Positions 5,999 to 11,484 of a stretch of DNA of 11,484 nucleotides are shown piece after piece. This DNA comes from Pseudomonadota bacterium (GTDB taxonomy: Bacteria > Pseudomonadota > Alphaproteobacteria > Rhizobiales > Devosiaceae). The DNA is taken from positions 1 to 11,484 of the forward strand of contig JAEZBF010000203.1 in the NCBI GenBank assembly GCA_023427545.1. Reading direction: 5' to 3'. Position 1 is the stretch's first letter, and every line of letters starts with the position of its first letter. The notes under the pieces are model-generated. The model was not told the DNA's origin. It saw only the letters and a list, made by a program, of their open reading frames with translations, and searched no databases. Made by a program: the position numbers and the translations under genes.

Positions 5999-7027
5999 GT
6001 GAGCGGTCGGAAGCCGCTCTTGGAAGCGGTCCTTGGAAGGCGCCAGGAGCGCCCGCCGATCTGGATCATGCGTCAAGCCGGGCGCTACCTGCCGGAGTAC
6101 CGGGCGCTCAGGGAGAAGGCGCCCGATTTCCTCTCCTTCTGCTACACACCCGAGCTCGCAGCCGAGGTGACGCTGCAGCCGCTGCGCCGCTTCGATCTGG
6201 ACGCCGCCATCCTGTTCTCGGACATCCTCGTAATTCCCGATGCACTGGGGCAGCCGGTTCGCTTCTCGCCTGGAGAGGGGCCGGTGCTGGATCCGGTGAC
6301 GCCGGAGACGGTTGCCAGGCTCGACATCGAAGCGGTGCTGGACAAGCTGGGGCCAGTGCTCGAGACGCTCGATCGGGTGAAGGCACAACTCCCCGGGGAC
6401 AAGACGCTGATCGGCTTTTGCGGGTCGCCGTGGACGGTGGCAACCTATATGATTGGCGGGCGCGGCTCGCCCGACCAGTCCGCGGCGCGCCTGTTCGCGC
6501 TGCAGCACCCGGCGGCGTTCGCCTATTTGATGGATGTGCTGGTGCAGGCGAGCACTGCCTACCTGCTCGCACAGTTCAGGGCGGGCGCAGACGTCGTCCA
6601 GTTGTTCGAGAGCTGGGCACTCAACCTCGACGAGAGCGCTTTCCGCGAGCGGGTGATTAAACCTAACAGGCGGATCGTCGAAGGCATCCGCGCAGAGATA
6701 CCCAATGCTCCGATCATCGGCTTTCCCCGGGGCGCTGCCGCGATGCTGCCGGCCTATGCCGAAGCGACCGGCGTGAACATGCTCGGACTGGACTATGCGA
6801 CGCCCCCCTGGTTTGCCGACCAGGCGCTCCCCAAGGGGCTAGGGGTGCAGGGTAATCTCGATCCCCTGCGGCTGGTCGCGGGTGGGGCACAGATGGAAGC
6901 ACATGCCCGCGACATCATCGCGGCTTTCTCAGGCCGGCCGCACGTCTTCAATCTGGGGCATGGCATTGTGCCGGAAACGCCGATCGCGCATGTCGGCGAC
7001 CTGATCCAGATCGTGAAAGAGGGCTAG
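5999..7027 (+). CDS. hemE: Uroporphyrinogen decarboxylase
   Basis: Removes four carboxyl groups from uroporphyrinogen III to give coproporphyrinogen III in haem synthesis; soluble, cofactor-free and dimeric. Seen: 342 residues, normal length. The signature PPIWIMRQAGRYLPEYR lies at 19-35. The catalytic-type Asp is D75 in AAILFSDILVIPDALG. The second signature GFCGSPWTVATYMIGG lies at 139-154. FPRGA and the C-terminal FNLGHGIVPETP are also present. The start is GTG at 5999 with GAGGG at 5990-5994. The stop is TAG, two bases before the hemJ GTG, so hemE and hemJ are almost certainly co-transcribed. hemE beside the origin is a conserved alphaproteobacterial arrangement. Confidence 0.96.
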   Translation: MSGRKPLLEAVLGRRQERPPIWIMRQAGRYLPEYRALREKAPDFLSFCYTPELAAEVTLQPLRRFDLDAAILFSDILVIPDALGQPVRFSPGEGPVLDPVTPETVARLDIEAVLDKLGPVLETLDRVKAQLPGDKTLIGFCGSPWTVATYMIGGRGSPDQSAARLFALQHPAAFAYLMDVLVQASTAYLLAQFRAGADVVQLFESWALNLDESAFRERVIKPNRRIVEGIRAEIPNAPIIGFPRGAAAMLPAYAEATGVNMLGLDYATPPWFADQALPKGLGVQGNLDPLRLVAGGAQMEAHARDIIAAFSGRPHVFNLGHGIVPETPIAHVGDLIQIVKEG

Positions 7028-7029
7028 CT

Positions 7030-7452
7030 GTGGAGTGGGTCAAGGCGCTGCACGTGATCTCCGTCATCGCCTGGATGGCCGGGATGCTCTACATGCCGCG
7101 GCTCTTCGTCTATCACGCCGACGCGGAAAAGGGTTCGGTCCAGTCCGAGACGTTCAAGGTCATGGAGCGTCGGCTCTACCGCGGCATCATCAATCCGGCG
7201 ATGATCGCGACCTTCGTCTTCGGCATCTGGATGATCGTCTGGGGAGCGGTGGACTGGTCGATGGTCTGGCCTTGGGTCAAGGCCGCTATGGTCATTCTGA
7301 TGAGCGCGTTTCACGGCTTCCTGGGCCGCTGGCGCCGTGCATTTGCAGAGGACCGCAACACGCGTCCGTCGAAGTTTTTCCGCTCGGTCAACGAAATCCC
7401 GACGGTGCTGATGATCGTCATCGTGCTGATGGTGGTCGCCAAACCGTTCTGA
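7030..7452 (+). CDS. hemJ: Protoporphyrinogen IX oxidase HemJ (UPF0093)
   Basis: Integral inner-membrane enzyme that oxidises protoporphyrinogen IX to protoporphyrin IX; it replaces HemG or HemY in most alphaproteobacteria. Seen: 140 residues. About four membrane segments lie at 5-25, 52-72, 80-98 and 121-138. The N-terminal LHVISVIAWMAGMLYMPRLFVYH contains the conserved His (H8). KAAMVILMSAFHGFLG (K84 onward) and FRSVNEIPTVLMI are also family-typical. Conserved His and Lys residues bind haem in studied HemJ proteins. The start is GTG at 7030, two bases after the hemE stop; its ribosome-binding purines (AAAGAGGG) lie within the end of hemE. Both genes act in the same pathway. Confidence 0.93.
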   Translation: MEWVKALHVISVIAWMAGMLYMPRLFVYHADAEKGSVQSETFKVMERRLYRGIINPAMIATFVFGIWMIVWGAVDWSMVWPWVKAAMVILMSAFHGFLGRWRRAFAEDRNTRPSKFFRSVNEIPTVLMIVIVLMVVAKPF

Positions 7453-7642
7453 ACGTCCGGTGGGTCGGGCTGCTGCACGCGCCCAATTGATCGTTCCTAC
7501 CTCAGGCTCTTGATTGTAGGTGGGCTAACCGCTATTTGATCGACCAGCACCACAAGGGCTCATGCGTCTCCCCGACGTAGTGGCGGTGCGAACCCCCCTC
7601 CCCTCCTGACATCTCGACCGCACTCCCCGAAGGTCTCCACGC
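7453..7642 (+). promoter_or_regulatory. rho leader with C-rich, G-poor rut-like tract
   Basis: The 190-nt gap before rho ends in a strongly skewed tract. In 7591-7642 I count 28 C and 7 G in 52 bases, with AACCCCCCTCCCCTCCTGAC as its core. C-rich, G-poor, unstructured RNA is what Rho binds, and rho is autoregulated through its leader in E. coli. A possible sigma70-like promoter is TTGATT (7510-7515) and CTATTT (7532-7537) with a 16-bp spacer. A 15-codon leader frame is at 7562-7609. Autoregulation is inferred from composition and family knowledge. Confidence 0.42.
7562..7609 (+). CDS. Possible 15-residue rho leader peptide
   Basis: An ATG preceded by AAGGG (only 3 nt spacing) opens a frame reading MRLPDVVAVRTPLPS and ending in TGA inside the C-rich tract, 33 nt before rho. 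E. coli also has a leader reading frame upstream of rho. Translation of this one would cover part of the putative Rho-loading tract. The close spacing and tiny size make it doubtful. Confidence 0.2.
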   Translation: MRLPDVVAVRTPLPS

Positions 7643-8752
7643 ATGGAAAATATCAAGCTCAGCGAGCTCAAGGCCAAGTCTCCCGCCGAGCTGCTTGTTT
7701 TCGCCGAACAGAACGAGGTCGAGAACGCCTCGACCATGCGTAAGCAGGAGCTGATGTTTGCCATCCTCAAGGAGCTGGCGGCGCGTGAGATCGACATCAC
7801 GGGCGAAGGCGTGGTCGAGGTGCTGCCCGACGGCTTCGGCTTCCTGCGCTCGCCGGATGCCAACTACCTGCCTGGCCCCGACGACATCTACGTTTCGCCC
7901 AGCCAGATCCGGCGCTTCTCCCTCAGGACGGGTGATACGGTCGAGGGGCAGATCCGCTCGCCCAAGGAAGGCGAGCGCTATTTCGCGCTGCTCAAGGTCT
8001 CGACGATCAATTTCGAGGACCCCGAGAACGTCCGTCACAAGATCAACTTCGACAACCTGACGCCGCTCTATCCCGACGAGCGGATCCGGCTCGAGCTGCC
8101 GGACCCCACGCTCAAGGACAAGAGCGCGCGCGTGATGGATCTTGTCGCGCCGATCGGTAAGGGGCAGCGAGCGCTGATCGTTGCACCACCGCGCACCGGT
8201 AAGACTGTACTGTTGCAGAATATTGCACAATCAATCGCGGTTAATCACCCGGAGTGCTACCTCATCGTGCTGCTGATCGACGAGCGGCCGGAGGAAGTCA
8301 CCGACATGCAGCGCTCGGTGAAGGGCGAGGTGATTTCGTCTACCTTCGATGAACCGGCGAGCCGCCACGTCCAAGTTGCGGAGATGGTTATCGAGAAGGC
8401 CAAGCGCCTGGTTGAGCACAAGCGTGACGTCGTGATCCTGCTCGACTCGATCACCCGACTCGGTCGCGCCTACAACACGGTGGTGCCGAGCTCGGGCAAG
8501 GTGCTGACCGGTGGTGTCGACGCGAACGCCCTGCAGCGGCCCAAGCGCTTCTTCGGCGCGGCGCGCAACATCGAGGACGGCGGCTCGCTGACGATCATCT
8601 CGACCGCGCTGATCGACACCGGCAGCCGAATGGACGAAGTCATCTTCGAAGAGTTCAAGGGTACGGGTAACAGCGAAATCGTCCTCGACCGGAAGGTCTC
8701 CGACAAGCGCGTGTTCCCGGCGATCGACGTCACCAAGTCCGGTACGCGCTAG
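7643..8752 (+). CDS. rho: Transcription termination factor Rho, ending at an in-frame amber codon
   Basis: Hexameric RNA-dependent ATPase helicase that terminates transcription. Seen: 369 codons, then TAG. The Rho_N helical domain covers about 4-48 and the cold-shock-like RNA-binding domain about 52-120 (GFGFLRSPDANY). The ATPase core has Walker A APPRTGKT (K187), the LLIDERPEEVTD block, Walker B VVILLDSITRLGRAYN, the Q-loop region with SSGKVLTGGVDANAL, and the R-loop region FKGTGNSE. The last residue, R369 of SGTR, aligns by position with the E. coli arginine finger R366. The family has KEELL next; here the Lys codon is TAG. The normal C-terminus continues in frame from 8753 to 8908, so the full-length frame would be 421 codons. 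ATG 7643 has GAAGG 9 nt upstream. As read, the product lacks about 50 residues and is probably inactive. Confidence 0.85.
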   Translation: MENIKLSELKAKSPAELLVFAEQNEVENASTMRKQELMFAILKELAAREIDITGEGVVEVLPDGFGFLRSPDANYLPGPDDIYVSPSQIRRFSLRTGDTVEGQIRSPKEGERYFALLKVSTINFEDPENVRHKINFDNLTPLYPDERIRLELPDPTLKDKSARVMDLVAPIGKGQRALIVAPPRTGKTVLLQNIAQSIAVNHPECYLIVLLIDERPEEVTDMQRSVKGEVISSTFDEPASRHVQVAEMVIEKAKRLVEHKRDVVILLDSITRLGRAYNTVVPSSGKVLTGGVDANALQRPKRFFGAARNIEDGGSLTIISTALIDTGSRMDEVIFEEFKGTGNSEIVLDRKVSDKRVFPAIDVTKSGTR

Positions 8753-8908
8753 GAAGAGCTGCTGGTCGAGCCGGACGTGCTGCGCAAGATGTATGTGCTC
8801 CGGCGTATCCTCAACCCGATGGGGACGGTGGACGCGATCGAGTTCCTGCTCGAAAAGCTGCGCCAGACCAAGACCAACAGCGACTTCTTCGAATCGATGA
8901 ACACCTGA
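8753..8908 (+). pseudogene. rho: Intact C-terminal remainder of rho after the in-frame TAG
   Basis: In the same frame as rho, directly after TAG 8750-8752, 51 codons read EELLVEPDVLRKMYVLRRIL and continue to TKTNSDFFESMNT before TGA. This is the complete, well-conserved Rho C-terminus with no further stop, frameshift or odd residue. A restart is possible at the ATG at 8789, but I see no ribosome-binding site. The lack of decay points to a very recent mutation, readthrough, or a base error (AAG read as TAG). Confidence 0.85.
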
Positions 8909-8930
8909 CGAACGTGCCGGTCGTGAGCAC

Positions 8931-10235
8931 ATGACCGACACCATCGTTGCGCTATCGAGCGGGGCGCCTCCGTCTGGCGTTGCGGTCATCCGGATCTCCG
9001 GACCGGGGACCCGGCGGCTGCTTGAGCAGTGTGCGGGCGGCATACCACCAGCGCGCCGGCTGGTTCTACGCACCATAGGAGACACGCTCGACCGCGGACT
9101 GGTAGCCTGGTTTCCGTCGCCGCACAGCTTCACCGGCGAGGATTGCGCCGAGCTTCATCTCCACGGTTCGCGAGCCGTCGTAAGAGCCGTGCTCAGGATG
9201 CTGGCGGCCGAGAATGGGGTGCGCCTGGCTGACGCCGGCGAGTTCACCCGGCGGGCCTTCGAGAATGGCAAGCTCGACCTGACGGAGGTCCAGGGTCTCG
9301 GCGATCTCATCGCCGCGGAGACCGAAAACCAGCGGGTGGTTGCTCTTGCCCGGCTGGAAGGTGGGCTCAGCCGGCTGCTTGAGGGTTGGCGCGAATGCAT
9401 ACTAGACCTGAGGGCAGAGATCGAAGCGCAGCTGGACTTCTCCGATGAGGGTGACGTCGGCGCTTTGCCGCAAAGCTTCGCGACCGATCTCGAGAGGCTG
9501 AGGGGAGACATCGAGCGGGTGATCGCCACTGCCCTTGACGGCCGGGTGATGCAGGAGGGGTTCCGGGTGGTCCTCGCTGGACCGCCAAACGCCGGAAAAT
9601 CCAGTTTACTCAATGCTTTGTCACGTTCTGACGCCGCCATCGTTTCTGAGGAAGAGGGGACGACGCGGGACATCAAGGAAGTGCCGCTCGACCTTAAAGG
9701 ACAGCTGGTGATCCTGACCGACAGCGCCGGGATTCGAGCGACGAACTCAAAGGCCGAGGCGCTGGGCGTGGAACGCGCTCGGGCGGCAATGTTGAACGCT
9801 GACCTCGTGCTGTGGCTGACGGCTCCCGACATGCCTCGCATTGCTTTCCCCGAAATCACTGACATGGAGGCGGGACGGCGACCCCGTGTGGTCGAGGTAG
9901 GGACGAAGAGCGACGTTGGCGTTGTGGACGGGATCGAGCACTCCGTTTCGGCCGCTACAGGGGTGGGCATCGACGAACTGCTGATGTTCATCCATGAGGC
10001 GAGCGGCGCCACAAGCGTTCGCTCATCGGATGTGCTCGTCAGTCACGAACGGGATCGAGTGGGTCTGATAGACGCCAATGTCGCGCTGCGAAGGGTGGGT
10101 GAGCACCTGGACCTGCCCGAGATCGCGGCTGAGGACCTTCGGCAGGCTTCTCATGCGCTCGAGCGGCTGCTGGGCCGAATGGATGCGGAGGCGGTGCTCG
10201 ACCGGCTCTTCCTCAGCTTCTGCATCGGGAAGTGA
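8931..10235 (+). CDS. mnmE: tRNA uridine-5-carboxymethylaminomethyl(34) synthesis GTPase MnmE
   Basis: With MnmG, forms the complex that installs the (carboxymethyl)aminomethyl group on U34 of certain tRNAs; cytoplasmic. Seen: 434 residues. The N-terminal folate-binding domain covers about 1-118 (TIVALSSGAPPSGVAVIRISG, SFTGEDCAELHLHG). A helical domain follows, with GEFTRRAFENGKLDLTEVQG at about 103-122. The inserted G domain has G1 GPPNAGKSS (K223), G2 EEGTTRD, G3 DSAGIR from D264 (usually DTAG) and G4 TKSD at 325-328 (usually NKxD). The C-terminal FCIGK holds the conserved Cys. The start at 8931 lies 22 nt after the rho reading frame and has no clear ribosome-binding site, so it may depend on translation coming from rho. 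Its stop codon lies inside a parS-like site. Confidence 0.96.
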   Translation: MTDTIVALSSGAPPSGVAVIRISGPGTRRLLEQCAGGIPPARRLVLRTIGDTLDRGLVAWFPSPHSFTGEDCAELHLHGSRAVVRAVLRMLAAENGVRLADAGEFTRRAFENGKLDLTEVQGLGDLIAAETENQRVVALARLEGGLSRLLEGWRECILDLRAEIEAQLDFSDEGDVGALPQSFATDLERLRGDIERVIATALDGRVMQEGFRVVLAGPPNAGKSSLLNALSRSDAAIVSEEEGTTRDIKEVPLDLKGQLVILTDSAGIRATNSKAEALGVERARAAMLNADLVLWLTAPDMPRIAFPEITDMEAGRRPRVVEVGTKSDVGVVDGIEHSVSAATGVGIDELLMFIHEASGATSVRSSDVLVSHERDRVGLIDANVALRRVGEHLDLPEIAAEDLRQASHALERLLGRMDAEAVLDRLFLSFCIGK

Positions 10236-10248
10236 TTCACGTGAAACA
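10233..10248. promoter_or_regulatory. parS: parS-like ParB site 1 (15/16 match)
   Basis: TGATTCACGTGAAACA differs from the parS consensus TGTTTCACGTGAAACA at one base. The first three bases are also the TGA stop codon of mnmE. ParB nucleates here and ParA moves the origin region at segregation. The parAB genes usually lie just beyond mnmG-rsmG in alphaproteobacteria, outside this window. Confidence 0.85.
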
Positions 10249-10279
10249 ACGGTTGACCGGCCGCATCGTGAGGCTTCGT

Positions 10280-10295
10280 TGATTCACGTGGAACA
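10280..10295. promoter_or_regulatory. parS: parS-like ParB site 2 (14/16 match)
   Basis: TGATTCACGTGGAACA lies 47 bp after the first site in the same orientation. It has the same T-to-A change at position 3 plus A-to-G at position 12; the GTGGAAC half is the form found in Pseudomonas parS. It lies 33 nt before the mnmG start, so ParB spreading could affect mnmG expression. Confidence 0.75.
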
Positions 10296-10328
10296 TTGCC
10301 CTACAGGAGCCGCTTCTGGAGCAGGCAC

Positions 10329-11484
10329 ATGACCGACTTTGGCGTTATCGTCGTGGGTGGTGGGCACGCGGGCTGTGAGGCGGCGGCGGCCTCGGCGCGG
10401 CTGAGTGTGCCCACTGCCCTCATCACGCAACGGTTCGCGACCATCGGTGAGATGAGCTGCCCCCCGGCGGTCGGCGGATTGGGCAAGGGCCACCTCGTGC
10501 GAGAGATCGATGCGCTCGACGGTTTGATGGGGCGTGTGGCGGACGCGGCCGGCATCCAGTTCCGCGTGCTCAATCGCCGCAAAGGGCCGGCGGTGCGTGG
10601 CCCCAGGGCACAGGCCGACCGCAAGCTCTACCGGCAGGCCATGCAGGCTGCGATCACCACGCAACCCAACCTGACCGTGATCGAAGGGGAGGTCGACGAC
10701 CTCGTCGTGGAAGGCGGGGAAGTGGTGGGCGTGCGCTTGCTCGACGGACGGGCTTTCTCGACCCGCGCGGCGGTACTCACGACGGGCACGTTCCTGCGCG
10801 GGCTCATCCATCGCGGCGAGGAGACCACGCCCGCTGGGCGGATCGGCGAGAAGCCGGTTCTGGGGCTTTCGATCCGGCTTGAGTCGTTGGGCCTGCGACT
10901 TGGACGGCTAAAGACCGGCACCCCCGCGAGGCTTGACGGCACGACGATCGACTTCTCGGCGCTGGAGGTGCAGCCGGGCGACGATCCACCGGAACCGTTC
11001 TCGATGATGACGGGGGCCATCAGCGGGCCGCAGGTCGATTGCCACATTACAAGGACGACGGCGGAGACGCACCGGATCATTGCCGACAATATTCATCGCT
11101 CGGCGATGTACTCGGGCCGCATCCAGAGTCGCGGTCCGCGGTATTGCCCTTCCATCGAGGACAAGATCGTCCGGTTCGCCGACCGTGACAGTCACCAGGT
11201 TTTCCTTGAGCCGGAAGGGCTTGACGATACCACGATCTACCCGAACGGGCTGTCCACCTCCCTGCCCGCTGATGTCCAGGAGCCGTTTCTCAGGTCGATG
11301 CCGGGGCTTGGGAACGTGCGCATCGTGCGGCCGGGGTACGCCATCGAGTACGATCATGTGGACCCGCGCGAGCTGCGTCCAACACTTGAGCTTAGGGCGG
11401 TGCCAGGGCTTTTTCTCGCTGGCCAGATCAACGGCACCACGGGCTATGAGGAAGCAGGGGCGCAAGGACTTCTTGCAGGCGCGA
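10329..11484 (+). CDS. mnmG: tRNA uridine-5-carboxymethylaminomethyl(34) synthesis enzyme MnmG (partial, 3' end outside window)
   Basis: FAD-dependent partner of MnmE in U34 modification of tRNA. Seen: 385 codons of a protein normally about 620 residues, open to the window edge. The FAD-binding VVGGGHAGCEAA lies at 8-19. KGHLVREIDALDGLMG, TGTFLRG, GPRYCPSIEDKIVRFADR, the YPNGLSTSLP block and AGQINGTTGYEEAGAQGLLAG follow in the family order. ATG 10329 has GGAG 7 nt upstream. Three residues differ from nearly invariant positions: Pro45 where SCNPAIGG has Asn, Ala for the second Pro in TGTPPR, and Arg for His in ITHTT. Everything else is normal, so I expect a working enzyme. The gene follows mnmE across a 93-bp gap holding two parS-like sites. 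Confidence 0.95.
   Translation, partial: MTDFGVIVVGGGHAGCEAAAASARLSVPTALITQRFATIGEMSCPPAVGGLGKGHLVREIDALDGLMGRVADAAGIQFRVLNRRKGPAVRGPRAQADRKLYRQAMQAAITTQPNLTVIEGEVDDLVVEGGEVVGVRLLDGRAFSTRAAVLTTGTFLRGLIHRGEETTPAGRIGEKPVLGLSIRLESLGLRLGRLKTGTPARLDGTTIDFSALEVQPGDDPPEPFSMMTGAISGPQVDCHITRTTAETHRIIADNIHRSAMYSGRIQSRGPRYCPSIEDKIVRFADRDSHQVFLEPEGLDDTTIYPNGLSTSLPADVQEPFLRSMPGLGNVRIVRPGYAIEYDHVDPRELRPTLELRAVPGLFLAGQINGTTGYEEAGAQGLLAGA

Noticed and set aside
7453..7500. Intrinsic terminator after hemJ
   Set aside because: The only stem visible is GGGC/GCCC with a 10-nt loop and no T-run, which is too weak to call.
7643..8908. Stop-codon reassignment of TAG as the explanation of the rho amber
   Set aside because: fxsA and hemE both end in TAG at the expected family length, and no other gene here contains an internal TAG.
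1..11484. A new defence, mobile or biosynthetic system
   Set aside because: Every gene belongs to a known, widely conserved family in its usual place near the origin. I see no repeats, integrase, transposase or atypical composition.

Overview
The window looks like the chromosomal core of an alphaproteobacterium, most likely of the Hyphomicrobiales (rhizobial) branch. This rests on gene content and order, on Maf, Rho, HemE and DnaQ sequences that read like rhizobial family members, on high GC, and on CtrA-type and parS-type sites. The genus cannot be fixed from the sequence. It is conserved housekeeping DNA around the replication origin: I see no insertion sequence, prophage, CRISPR array, tRNA or rRNA, and no new defence or biosynthetic system.

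Left part (1-2850). A minus-strand group reads from a Tim44-like protein (1591-866) through an Smr-domain protein (844-278) into an XRE-family regulator (from 281, cut by the window edge). Divergent from it are fxsA (1746-2174) and secB (2253-2792) on the plus strand. A strong hairpin (2803-2835) lies between secB and the convergent dnaQ.

Middle (2851-5574). maf, aroE, coaE and dnaQ form a tight minus-strand operon in which each gene overlaps the next by four bases (GTGA or ATGA).

Gap 5575-5998. This 424-bp non-coding stretch between maf and hemE holds a perfect TTAA-N7-TTAAC CtrA-type box, a one-mismatch second box, several degenerate DnaA-like boxes, a 7-bp hairpin and an AT-rich segment with a perfect 16-bp palindrome. 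In Caulobacter the origin (Cori) lies beside hemE in the same neighbourhood, so this is my candidate oriC. Transcription of the nearest genes diverges from it.

Right part (5999-11484). All genes are on the plus strand: hemE, hemJ, rho, mnmE and the first 385 codons of mnmG. hemE and hemJ are haem-synthesis enzymes. MnmE and MnmG together modify the wobble uridine of tRNAs. Two parS-like ParB sites sit in the mnmE-mnmG gap, about 4.4 kb from the candidate origin, one of them overlapping the mnmE stop codon. rho is preceded by a 190-nt leader whose end is very C-rich and G-poor, as expected of a Rho-responsive leader.

Most striking anomaly: rho carries an in-frame TAG (8750-8752) exactly where the family has the Lys after the arginine finger. 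The remaining 51 codons downstream are intact and conserved. This is a recent nonsense mutation, a readthrough case or a sequence error.
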